Of a DNA stretch of 64,000 nt, positions 51,307-59,253 are shown piece after piece. How positions within the stretch are numbered: position 1 is the stretch's first letter; every line of letters starts with the position of its first letter. Both the position numbers and the translations under genes were made by a program. This DNA comes from [Clostridium] asparagiforme DSM 15981 (GTDB lineage: Bacteria; Bacillota; Clostridia; Lachnospirales; Lachnospiraceae), in assembly GCA_025149125.1 (NCBI GenBank), contig CP102272.1:1054001-1118000 (forward strand). Direction: 5' to 3'. The notes under the pieces were generated by a model that was given only the letters and a program-made list of their open reading frames with translations, made no database searches and was not told where the DNA came from.

Positions 51307-52188
51307 ATGAAGATAATTGACACGCATTTACATATCTGGAATCTGGAGGAATTATCCCTGCCCTGGCTGTCCGGGGAGGGGCCGGTGTTAAACCGCACCT
51401 ATACGTTGGAGGATTACAAAAACGCCCTGGGCGCTGACCCGGAATATGAGGTGGAGGCCGCCGTCTATGTGGAGGTGGACAGCGCGAGAACAGACAAGGA
51501 CCGGGAAAATGCGTTCATTATCGGATGCTGCGCAGACGGGGCGGACCTCTTTCGGGGGGCGATCCTCTCCGGTTATTTAAACGAGGACGGATTTAAGGAG
51601 TATATGGGCCGGTATCTGGACGTGCCCGGGGTCAAGGGCGTGCGCCAGGTGCTCCACGTGCCGGAGGCCCTTCCCGGGACCTGCCTGGGCGAAGCGTTCC
51701 TGGAGAATGTCCGCTGGCTGGGCGAGAACGGCCTGGTTTACGAGGGTTGCGTGCGAAACGGGGAGCTGGGGGATCTCTGCGAGATGGCCAGGTCCTGCCC
51801 CGGCACCACCATTGTGCTGGACCACATGGGGATCGTGGACCCGGATATCATTTCCCGGGAAAATCCCTCGGAGGAGGAGATGGCTTACCGGACGGCCTGG
51901 ATCGAAAACATCAAACGGCTGGCCGCCCTTCCCAACGTGGTCTGCAAGGTTTCCGGCTTAAATCCGGCGGGGGCGTGGACGGACGAGACGCTCCGCCCTG
52001 CGGTGGATATCTGCCTGGACGCCTTCGGCGGGGACCGGGTGATGTACGCCAGCAATTTCCCGGTGTGTAATGTGGCCACCGGCATGGCCCCCTGGATCGG
52101 CGCTCTGGACCGGATTACCCGGGAGCGGGGGGAGGATTTCCAGAAAAAGCTGTTCTCGGAAAATGCGGGACGGATTTATAAACTGTGA
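51307..52188 (+). CDS. Amidohydrolase-2 family lactonase (L-fuconolactonase-like)
   Basis: The 293-residue TIM-barrel enzyme has DTHLHIWNL (His7, His9) and VLDHMGI and ASNFPV near 167 and 250, typical of COG3618 sugar lactonases that open L-fucono- or L-rhamnono-lactone. It follows the dehydrogenase after seven bases. In this order (permease, dehydrogenase, lactonase, mutarotase, aldolase) it fits a non-phosphorylating deoxy-sugar pathway. Confidence 0.83.
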   Translation: MKIIDTHLHIWNLEELSLPWLSGEGPVLNRTYTLEDYKNALGADPEYEVEAAVYVEVDSARTDKDRENAFIIGCCADGADLFRGAILSGYLNEDGFKEYMGRYLDVPGVKGVRQVLHVPEALPGTCLGEAFLENVRWLGENGLVYEGCVRNGELGDLCEMARSCPGTTIVLDHMGIVDPDIISRENPSEEEMAYRTAWIENIKRLAALPNVVCKVSGLNPAGAWTDETLRPAVDICLDAFGGDRVMYASNFPVCNVATGMAPWIGALDRITRERGEDFQKKLFSENAGRIYKL

Positions 52189-52219
52189 TGGATTTTATCA
52201 TTGAGGAGGATTATAATAG

Positions 52220-52543
52220 ATGGGTAAGGTACAGAGATTTGGCAGCGTTTCCCGGTTAAAGCCGGACCGGGCGGAGTATTACCAGCAGCTTCACGCTGCT
52301 CCCTGGAAACAGATCAACGACATGATCAAGGAGTGCAATCTTCAAAACTACTCCATTTACTTTGACGGCGAGTACCTGTTTTCCTATTACGAGTACGTGG
52401 GCGACGACTACGAGGCCGACATGGCGAAAATGGCGGCGGACCCGGAGACCCAGCGCTGGTGGGGCGAGTGCATCCCCTGCATGAACCCGCTGTCCGGCGA
52501 CGGCCCGTGGATGAACATGAAGGAAATTTATCATCTGGACTAA
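52220..52543 (+). CDS. L-rhamnose mutarotase (RhaM) family protein
   Basis: The 107-residue protein matches the RhaM/DUF718 family in length and motifs: SRLKPDRAEYYQQLHAAPWKQINDMIKECNLQNYSIYF, LFSYYEYVG, RWWGECIPCMNP. It speeds alpha/beta anomer exchange of rhamnose or fucose. His residues in LHAAPW are expected at the active site. The AGGAGG site precedes the ATG. Confidence 0.88.
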   Translation: MGKVQRFGSVSRLKPDRAEYYQQLHAAPWKQINDMIKECNLQNYSIYFDGEYLFSYYEYVGDDYEADMAKMAADPETQRWWGECIPCMNPLSGDGPWMNMKEIYHLD

Positions 52544-52554
52544 GAGGTAAAACT

Positions 52555-53430
52555 ATGAAAAAGTTGATTGTTGCATCGATAACACCCTTTGACGGGCAGG
52601 ATCAGATTAACGAGCAGGCCGTAAAGCAGCTGTGGGACCGGAACCTGGCCGAGGGCGCGGACGGATTCTTCATCGGCGGCAGCTCCGGGGAGTGTTTCCT
52701 GCTCAGCGAGCGGGAGCGGATCCATACATACGAGCTGGGCGCGCAGTACCTGGACCGGGCGGAGATTTTCGCCCACGTAGGCGCTATCCGCACGGCTGAG
52801 GCCGTGACCTACGCAAAGGAAGCGCGGGCCCTGGGGATTCAGAATATCGCGGCCACCCCGCCCTTTTACTTTGGATTTTCGGCCAAGGAGGTGGCGAACT
52901 ACTATTACGATATTGCAAGCGCCGCCGGCGCGCCGGTGCTGTACTACAATATCCCCTCCAGCACCCACCGGGAGCTAGATCCCGCCAACCCGGAGATTCG
53001 GGAGCTGTTAAAGTCCGGGGCCATCGGCGCGGTGAAACACACCAACCTGAACTTATACCAGATGGAGCGGATTCGAAATGTGAACCCGCAGATCAAGTGC
53101 TACGGCGGCTTTGAGAACTGCATGGTGGCGTTTCTGGCCTTTGGCTGCGACGGGTTTATCGGGAGCAACTTCAACTTCATGCTGCCCCAGTACCGGAAGG
53201 TGATGGAGCTGTATCTGGACCGCCAGGACGACGAGGCCAGGCGGCTGCAGGCGGAGTGCAACAGCATTTTGGACGTGGTGCTGAAAAACGGGCTCTGCGC
53301 CAGTCTGAAGTATATTGCCGGGAAGCAGGGAATCGACGCCGGAAACGTGAGACGGCCCATGCTGCCCTTAAACGAGGCGCAGAAGGCGGAGATCGACGTA
53401 GCTTTGGCTGAACATTTGGAAATACAGTGA
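52555..53430 (+). CDS. DapA/NanA-family aldolase (2-keto-3-deoxy acid aldolase candidate)
   Basis: The 291-residue class I aldolase has GGSSGE at 41-46, Tyr131 in LYYNIPSS and the Schiff-base Lys161 in GAVKHTNLN, all standard in the dihydrodipicolinate synthase family. Given its neighbours it more likely cleaves a 2-keto-3-deoxy sugar acid to pyruvate and an aldehyde than makes lysine precursors. The start is the ATG at 52555; a longer frame overlaps the mutarotase and is rejected. A terminator follows. Confidence 0.85.
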   Translation: MKKLIVASITPFDGQDQINEQAVKQLWDRNLAEGADGFFIGGSSGECFLLSERERIHTYELGAQYLDRAEIFAHVGAIRTAEAVTYAKEARALGIQNIAATPPFYFGFSAKEVANYYYDIASAAGAPVLYYNIPSSTHRELDPANPEIRELLKSGAIGAVKHTNLNLYQMERIRNVNPQIKCYGGFENCMVAFLAFGCDGFIGSNFNFMLPQYRKVMELYLDRQDDEARRLQAECNSILDVVLKNGLCASLKYIAGKQGIDAGNVRRPMLPLNEAQKAEIDVALAEHLEIQ

Positions 53431-53499
53431 ATTTGATCATATAGATTCGCGGCGCTGCCGGTTTTTGTTTTGGCGGGGCGGATGCGCGGAGTGTGGAGA

Positions 53500-53532
53500 T
53501 TGCCCCGGCGGGTGTGAGGCCGGGGCAATTTT
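53500..53532 (+). terminator. Terminator after the aldolase gene
   Basis: TTGCCCCGG (53500-53508) pairs with CCGGGGCAA (53520-53528), 11-base loop, then TTTT. Confidence 0.7.
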
Positions 53533-53611
53533 GGGTAGCAGTTTATACGGCGGGAAAATTGGCGCGGGAAGCCGCGTCCCCGCACCCCGCGCCTTCGCCG
53601 CGGGTTATCGC

Positions 53612-53641
53612 TGGACATATGCGGAAAAGATGTGCTATGAT
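53612..53641 (+). promoter_or_regulatory. Promoter of the GntR regulator gene
   Basis: TGGACA (53612-53617), 18-base spacer, TATGAT (53636-53641). Confidence 0.55.
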
Positions 53642-53679
53642 AGGAGACGTGAAACAGTGGGCAAAGAGGAGAGACAGAT

Positions 53680-54378
53680 ATGGAATATGAACCGTTAAAA
53701 AAGGTGACGCTCACGGAGCAGGTGATGGAGCGGCTGGCAGGGATGATCACATCCGGGCAGCTAAAGCCGGGGGACAAGCTGCCCAATGAGCGGGATTTGG
53801 CGGAGCTGTTCGGCGTGACCCGCAGCCGGGTCCGGGAGGCCCTGCGGGCCCTGTCCCTGGTGGGGATGCTGACCATCAAGCCAGGGGACGGGAGCTTTGT
53901 CAGCGAGGAAGGGGCCAAGATACCGGAGGAGACGGTGATGTGGATGTACTATCAGGAGATGCACCGCCACGACGAGATCTACGCCGCCAGGAGCCTGATC
54001 GAGACGGAAGTCTATCTGACCTGCTACGACAACCGCACCCCGGAGATTTTGGCCCGGCTGGACGAGTACCGGGACCGCCTGCTGGACGTGGAGGCGGAGG
54101 AGATTTCAGCCGAGGACTTTTTAAAGATACTGACTGAGATCGACACCTACGTGGGGGACGTGTGCGGCAACAGCGTCTACGCCCGCCTGATGCAGATCAT
54201 GGTCCTGATGCGCCAGGAATCCGCCATCAAGGTGCTGAAGCTGTCCACCTCCAAGGAGAGCGCGGTGTTTTACCGCTGTAAGATCCTCAACGCATTCCAC
54301 CAGGACGACCGAAACAAGGTGAAAAAGTGCCTGAGCGATTTCTTCAAGTATTCAATTAAGGAAATCTCCATGCATTGA
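53680..54378 (+). CDS. GntR-family regulator, FadR/FCD subfamily
   Basis: About 232 residues. The N-terminal winged helix is clear (LKPGDKLPNERDLAELFGVTRSRVREALRALSLVGMLTIKPGDGSFV, residues 27-72). A helical FCD ligand domain follows, with RSLIETEVYLTCYD and ending in FFKYSIKEIS. FCD members sense sugar acids or organic acids and bind palindromes of the TGGT-N-ACCA kind, so it is the best candidate for the three operator copies near 48.8-49.0 kb. The AGGAGAGACAGAT site precedes the ATG. Confidence 0.88.
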   Translation: MEYEPLKKVTLTEQVMERLAGMITSGQLKPGDKLPNERDLAELFGVTRSRVREALRALSLVGMLTIKPGDGSFVSEEGAKIPEETVMWMYYQEMHRHDEIYAARSLIETEVYLTCYDNRTPEILARLDEYRDRLLDVEAEEISAEDFLKILTEIDTYVGDVCGNSVYARLMQIMVLMRQESAIKVLKLSTSKESAVFYRCKILNAFHQDDRNKVKKCLSDFFKYSIKEISMH

Positions 54379-54465
54379 CCGGACGGGGCGAGGCGGGGAA
54401 ACGGGGCCCAGTACCGCCGCCCGACCCTGGGACAGTCCCACAACCGTGAAAGGAGAATAACAGGT

Positions 54466-55515
54466 GTGAGTATAAAAATTCCCTATGACACCGTCCGCGA
54501 GACGATCAAACAGGCATTTTTAAATGTAGGATTAACGGAGGAGCAGGCAAAGACCTGCGCTGCGATCCATGCCCAGTCCAGCGCGGACGGGGTGGAGAGC
54601 CACGGCCTCAACCGTGTTCCGCGGTTTGTGGACTATGTGCGCAGAGGGCTGATCGATCCCAAAGGCAGTCCCGAGCTTGTAAGGGCCAAGGGCGCGGTGG
54701 AGAATTACGACGGGCACCTTGGCATCGGCATCACCAACGCCCTGTTCTGCGCCGACCGGGCCATGGAGCTGGCAAAAGAACACGGCATCGGCTGCGTGGC
54801 CCTTAAAAACACCAGCCATTGGATGCGCGGCGGCACCTACGCGTGGCGGATGGCTGAGGCGGGATTTCTGGGAATCAGCTGGATTAATACGGAGAGCTGC
54901 ATGCCCCTGTGGGGCAGCGACCAGCCGGGCGTGGGCAACAATCCATTCTGTATCGGCATTCCCCGGGAGGACGGCCCCATTGTGCTGGATATGGCGATGA
55001 GCCAGTACGCCTACGGCAAGCTGGGGGTCTACCGGCTGGCGGGAAAACAGCTTCCCTATCCGGGCGGTTTTGACAGCCAGGGAAACCTGACCACCGATCC
55101 CGGCGCCATTGAGGAGAGCAGGCGGATTCTGCCCACCGGCTACTGGAAGGGCAGCGGAATGGCGATCGCCCTGGACATGGCGGCGGCGCTGATGGCCAAC
55201 GGCAACAGCGGTTTCGACATGGATGAGGAGGGCCGGGGAAGCTGCGTGGGCTGCTGTCAGATCTTTATCGCCTACGATCCCTATCTGTTTGGAACCCGCG
55301 AGGAGATTCAGGACATGCTGAACAAGCGCGTGGCGGCCGCGGATTCCAGTCATCCGGAACACGAAGGCGGGCGGGTTATCTGTCCGGGCGAGCGGACTCT
55401 GGCCGCCAGGGAGCGCAGCATGAGAGAGGGCGTCCCGGTGGACGAGACCATCTGGCGGCAGGTGATGGCCATGGCAGAGGGGGACCTGGACGCCCGGGAC
55501 ATTTCCGGCCGGTAG
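54466..55515 (+). CDS. Ldh_2 family malate/L-lactate dehydrogenase, YiaK-like
   Basis: The 349-residue protein has ADGVESHGLNRVPRFVDYVRRG (catalytic His46) and NTSHWMRGGTYAW (second His near 119), with GVGNNPFCIGIPREDGPIVLDMAMS, as in YiaK (2,3-diketo-L-gulonate reductase) and delta-1-piperideine reductases. It uses NAD(P)H to reduce 2-keto acids. The GTG at 54466 has AAGGAG ten bases upstream. Together with the YiaL-like gene behind it, it points to sugar-acid metabolism. Confidence 0.87.
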   Translation: MSIKIPYDTVRETIKQAFLNVGLTEEQAKTCAAIHAQSSADGVESHGLNRVPRFVDYVRRGLIDPKGSPELVRAKGAVENYDGHLGIGITNALFCADRAMELAKEHGIGCVALKNTSHWMRGGTYAWRMAEAGFLGISWINTESCMPLWGSDQPGVGNNPFCIGIPREDGPIVLDMAMSQYAYGKLGVYRLAGKQLPYPGGFDSQGNLTTDPGAIEESRRILPTGYWKGSGMAIALDMAAALMANGNSGFDMDEEGRGSCVGCCQIFIAYDPYLFGTREEIQDMLNKRVAAADSSHPEHEGGRVICPGERTLAARERSMREGVPVDETIWRQVMAMAEGDLDARDISGR

Positions 55516-55614
55516 GCCGGGGGAGGGGACGGGCGCAGGGACGAAACGCGCCGGGACGGCGCCCCATAAAACAGAACAGGCGAATCGATATTAAATATAG
55601 AAGGGAGAAGCAAT

Positions 55615-56067
55615 ATGTATTTTGCAAATATTTCCATTTCTGAAAAATATAACTATCTGGAGGAGAAGTTCCGCAAGGCTTACAAGTGGCTGGCACAGAC
55701 GGATATCAGCGCCCTGTCCGTGGGGAGCTATCCCATCGACGGCGACGTTGTGGTGGCGAATGTGCAGGAGTACACCACCTATCCGGCGTCTGAGGCAGCT
55801 TTCGAGACCCACGAGAAGTTCTTCGACATCCAGTACATGGCGTCGGGCCGGGAACTGTTCGGCGTGTGCAAACGGGACGGACTGAAGGTGAAGGAGCGCA
55901 TCGAGGAGAACGACCTGATCTTTTACGAGGAGCCGGAATTCTCCGGCAGCGTGCTGCTGGAGGAAGGCGACCTGATCGTGGTGGCCCCGGAGGACGCCCA
56001 CAAACCCCGCTGCGTGGCCGGAGCGCCCTGCCAGGTGAAAAAGGTGGTTGTGAAGGTGGCGGTTTAA
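55615..56067 (+). CDS. YhcH/YjgK/YiaL family protein
   Basis: The 150-residue protein matches the DUF386 (YiaL) family: a cupin-like barrel with THEKFFDIQYMASGRELFGV and EFSGSVLLEEGDLIVVAPEDAHKPRC, where His and Glu residues bind a metal. In enterobacteria yiaL sits beside yiaK and TRAP genes for 2,3-diketogulonate, and relatives are linked to sialic acid use; activity may be as an epimerase or mutarotase. GAAGGGAGAAGC precedes the ATG. Confidence 0.88.
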   Translation: MYFANISISEKYNYLEEKFRKAYKWLAQTDISALSVGSYPIDGDVVVANVQEYTTYPASEAAFETHEKFFDIQYMASGRELFGVCKRDGLKVKERIEENDLIFYEEPEFSGSVLLEEGDLIVVAPEDAHKPRCVAGAPCQVKKVVVKVAV

Positions 56068-56105
56068 GGGACGCAGTTTGGTGAGAAGTCTTTTGAAGTT
56101 TACAT

Positions 56106-56152
56106 AAAAACGGAGGCGATTGCGCTGGATGCGCGAAAGCCTCCGTTTTTTA
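56106..56152. terminator. Bidirectional terminator between converging genes
   Basis: AAAAACGGAGGC (56106-56117) and GCCTCCGTTTTT (56139-56150) give a perfect stem with T runs on both strands, serving the YiaL-like gene and the leftward GntR gene. Confidence 0.85.
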
Positions 56153-56173
56153 TACGCCTCTTGGGCGTGCTTT

Positions 56174-56830
56174 TTACAGCAGATCCATTTTCAACGGCAT
56201 CATCAGATGCTCGATCAACACCTGATAAGCCCGTGTGGCGTCCCCGTTCTTCAGGTGCTCCACCAAAGCCAGGTGTTCGTCATAAGTGGCCTGAGCCCGT
56301 CCGGGAACGTTCAGGGCGTTGCTGGTGGTCAGATGGATCATGTAGAGCAGGCGTTGGAACAGGTGGTTGAACTCCTCGTTCTGCGCGTAATGGACCAGCA
56401 GCAGGTGGAACTGGTGGTCCTCCTCGGTGAAAGCGTCCGGAAATTTCTTCGAGGCCAGGGCGGCCTTCTGGCGTTCCAGGGATTTCTCCATGTCTTTGAT
56501 CAGCTTTTTGCAGCGCTTTTCGTCCTGGCGGGAGGCGGCGGTGTACACGCAGAAGCCCTCGATGGCGCAGCGAACCTGGATGGATTCCCGCATGGTGTCC
56601 TGGTTCAGACAGCGGATTTTGAATCCCCTGCTGGGAATGATGGTGATGTAGCCATCCTGGGACAGGCATTGCAGGGCTTCCCGAAGCGGTGTGCGGGAAA
56701 TCCCCAGCTCCCTGGCCAGCCGGGTCTCGGAGTAGAGGGCGTCGGAATCCATGGATTTGGACAGGATCTTTTCTTTTATAATGTTGTAGGCCTGGGATTG
56801 AAGGGAACTGGTTTCGGTCATGGCGGACAT
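56174..56830 (-). CDS. GntR-family regulator, FCD subfamily (second)
   Basis: The 218-residue protein has a winged helix (SETRLARELGISRTPLREALQCLSQDGYITIIPSRGFKI, residues 33-72) and an FCD domain with DHQFHLLLVHYAQNEEFNHLF and DEHLALVEHLKNGD, where the His residues bind a metal. It differs from the other GntR protein in this window. It is divergent from a cyclase/reductase pair whose promoter carries repeated GGTATAC units, so it probably represses those genes and itself. The start has AAAGGAGTGACCC upstream. Confidence 0.88.
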   Translation of the reverse strand: MSAMTETSSLQSQAYNIIKEKILSKSMDSDALYSETRLARELGISRTPLREALQCLSQDGYITIIPSRGFKIRCLNQDTMRESIQVRCAIEGFCVYTAASRQDEKRCKKLIKDMEKSLERQKAALASKKFPDAFTEEDHQFHLLLVHYAQNEEFNHLFQRLLYMIHLTTSNALNVPGRAQATYDEHLALVEHLKNGDATRAYQVLIEHLMMPLKMDLL

Positions 56831-56956
56831 GGGTCACTCCTTTGAGCTTGATGGCATTTGGCGGTTTTACGGATCAATTTCCCACCGCCTGAATTCGTAC
56901 GAATATTCTGGATTTATCATACCCCAAAAGACCGTCAAAGTCAATGAAAAAAGTGC

Positions 56957-56986
56957 TTGACCGGTATACCGGTATACTGGTATAAT
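56957..56986 (+). promoter_or_regulatory. Promoter with built-in operator for the cyclase operon
   Basis: TTGACC (56957-56962), 18-base spacer, TATAAT (56981-56986). From 56963 the spacer and -10 are three direct 8-base units (GGTATACC, GGTATACT, GGTATAAT), and CCGGTATACCGG (56961-56972) is a perfect palindrome. A GntR repressor bound here would cover the promoter. Confidence 0.75.
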
Positions 56987-57046
56987 GACATTATAGCAAG
57001 AAAAACGAGGGTTTTTGAGTATTTTAAATTCGAGGAGGTATAAGTT

Positions 57047-57736
57047 ATGAGCGCATGTGATTTGGGGAACGGGCTGAGAGTGATCGATCTGACCAAGCAG
57101 CTGGATCCGGAGACGGAGAGCAGGCGGTGCCATCTGTTCCGCTTCAACACCGGGGGGCCCATCCCGGATTTCCACACCATTATGGACCTGACCAGCCATC
57201 TGGGGACTCATGTGGAGTGTCCCTACCACCACAATGACAGCTGGACCGATGTGCAGGGGCTTCCCATCAGCACCTTCATGGGGCGGGCGATCTATGTGGA
57301 TATCAACCACATGGAAGCCAACGGGAAGATCATGGCGGAGGACCTGGAGAAGGCCTGCGGGGACAGGATTCGGGAGAACGATATCGTGATTCTGGATTCC
57401 CCCTACAAGATTCCGCCCTTCACCCCGCTGACCAACACGCCCGAGGACAAGCGCCTGGTCATCGGCCGTGAGACCGCCCTGTGGCTGAAGGAGAAGAAGG
57501 TGAAGTGCGTGGGCTTCGGCGATGGCGTTTCCATCGAGAGCAACAACACCGACGTGTCCGCCTTCCACGACGTGCTGATGGAAGTGAACGTGGTGTTCCT
57601 GGAGGTGCTGCAGAATCTGGAGGAGCTGTCAACGGATACATTCTTCATGTCCTACGCGCCCATCCCCATCAAAGGACTGGATTCCTGCCCCATCCGCGCC
57701 TACGCCATTGAGGGCCTGGGTGAGTTTTCAAAGTGA
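57047..57736 (+). CDS. Cyclase-family (kynurenine formamidase-like) hydrolase
   Basis: The 229-residue enzyme has the family metal motif in the form HLGTHVECPYH (His51, His55); the usual Asp of HxGTHxDxP is Glu57 here, which could still bind metal or mark a subgroup. A late FGDGVSIE and ALWLKEKKVKCVGF fit the family. It hydrolyses cyclic or N-formyl compounds. It is followed after 17 bases by a PanE-like reductase, and the GAGGAGG site is strong. Confidence 0.85.
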   Translation: MSACDLGNGLRVIDLTKQLDPETESRRCHLFRFNTGGPIPDFHTIMDLTSHLGTHVECPYHHNDSWTDVQGLPISTFMGRAIYVDINHMEANGKIMAEDLEKACGDRIRENDIVILDSPYKIPPFTPLTNTPEDKRLVIGRETALWLKEKKVKCVGFGDGVSIESNNTDVSAFHDVLMEVNVVFLEVLQNLEELSTDTFFMSYAPIPIKGLDSCPIRAYAIEGLGEFSK

Positions 57737-57753
57737 CGCAGGGAGGAGATCGT

Positions 57754-58677
57754 ATGAGAATTGCAGTAATCGGGGCCGGGGCCATGGGTTCGATCTACGG
57801 AGGCCGCCTGTCCCTTCACAATGAAGTGTATATGGTGGACACCTCGGCCGCGGTGGTGGACCACATCAGCCGGGAGGGAATTTGCCTGGAGGAGCCGGAC
57901 GGAGTGCATGTTTACCGTCCGAAGGCGGTGACTTCCACAGAGGGTTTGGAGCCGGTAGACCTCATCGTCCTGTTTGTGAAATCCCTGTACTCCAAAGCGG
58001 CGCTGTCCGGCAACCCGTGCCTGATCGGCCCGGACACCTATATCCTGACCTTACAGAACGGCTGTGGGCATGAGGATATTCTGAGCGAATTCGTGCCCCG
58101 GGAGCGCATCATCATCGGCACCACCCAGGACAACGGAGCGGCCCTCGGCCCGGGACATGTCCGCCGCGGGGGCACGGGCCACACCAATGTGGGCATGCTG
58201 ACCGGGGACGACGGGAGATTCTTTCTACGGATGGCGGAAGCATTCGGCAGCTGCGGTTTTGAGCTGGAGATCCATTCCGACATCCGGCAGCTGATCTGGA
58301 ACAAGCTGTTCACCAACGTTTCCCTCAGCGCGGTGACCGCAATTTTGCAGGTGGACATGGGTTATATCACGTCAAATGCACACGCCTGGAACATGACCGT
58401 TCAGCTGATTCACGAGGCGGCGGCCGTGGCCAGAGCCATGGGACTGGAAGCGGACGACGAGGCGATTATCGCGGAGATTAAGGCCGTTTCCGAACGGACG
58501 CCCCGGGGCTGCACCTCCATCCGCGCCGATCTGCGGGACGGAAGAAGGAGCGAGGTGGACACCATCAGCGGCTCCGTGGTGCGGGCGGCGCAAAAGTGCG
58601 GCGTATCGGTTCCCACCCATCGGTTTGTGGTGGAGATGGTGCACGCTATGGAAGAGCGGGAACGGCAGGAGAAGTAA
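57754..58677 (+). CDS. 2-dehydropantoate 2-reductase (PanE/ApbA) family protein
   Basis: The 307-residue protein has IAVIGAGAMGSIYGGRL for NADP binding, FVKSLYS and the C-terminal helical domain with WNKLFTNVSLSAVTAIL (catalytic Lys) and SIRADLRDGRRSEVDTISG. Several paralogues in catabolic operons reduce other 2-keto acids, so true ketopantoate activity is not assured; no panB or panC is nearby. Start at the ATG behind GGGAGGAGATCGT. A terminator and then a group II intron follow. Confidence 0.86.
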   Translation: MRIAVIGAGAMGSIYGGRLSLHNEVYMVDTSAAVVDHISREGICLEEPDGVHVYRPKAVTSTEGLEPVDLIVLFVKSLYSKAALSGNPCLIGPDTYILTLQNGCGHEDILSEFVPRERIIIGTTQDNGAALGPGHVRRGGTGHTNVGMLTGDDGRFFLRMAEAFGSCGFELEIHSDIRQLIWNKLFTNVSLSAVTAILQVDMGYITSNAHAWNMTVQLIHEAAAVARAMGLEADDEAIIAEIKAVSERTPRGCTSIRADLRDGRRSEVDTISGSVVRAAQKCGVSVPTHRFVVEMVHAMEERERQEK

Positions 58678-58718
58678 AGAAAACAACGGGCTGCGCCAGC
58701 GGCCTACTGCAAACAGTT

Positions 58719-58760
58719 AAATGCCGGAGCGCGGTTTGATGGACCGCGCCCCGGCATTTT
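58719..58760 (+). terminator. Terminator after the PanE-like gene, next to the intron
   Basis: AAATGCCGG and CCGGCATTTT pair as the outer stem with GCGCGGT / ACCGCGC inside. The group II intron begins six bases further on. Confidence 0.85.
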
Positions 58761-59253
58761 ATGGTGTGTGCCCGGCGGCGCACGTTTCTAACCGGTGCAA
58801 GTCCGGAATCCGCCCGGTAGTGGGAAGGATATAGCCGAAGGCAAGGGTGTCCATCGTGAGGTGGAATCTGAAGGAAGCCGGATATGGGGAACATACTAAC
58901 CCATGGGCAAATCTCTGGTCTGACGAACAGAAATCACATCAGGCTATGCATGAGGGTAAGACTGCATCACAAGTTGAAGCCCAATAACTACACGGAATCA
59001 TGTATGGTAAATGTGGCAGATAGATGGAGAGAAAGAAACGTGTGTGTCTTCGCTCCGCTTCGGTCCGTGCAGAACAAGCATCCACTGGATGCTTTGCACC
59101 CCGGGGAGGTCTGTACGATATGTCCTGAAAGGGATAACCATTATCGTGAGATAATGCTGAACGTACAGAAGTCAGCCGAGGTCATAGTAGCCGAGAGGCA
59201 AAGGACCGAATCAATAGGAGTCCTTAGTACAACCGGGAAAGGAGGAAAGAACA

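Noticed and set aside
52555..53430. Lysine-pathway dihydrodipicolinate synthase
   Set aside because: Catalytic residues fit the whole superfamily; the sugar-catabolic neighbours make another keto-acid aldolase more likely.
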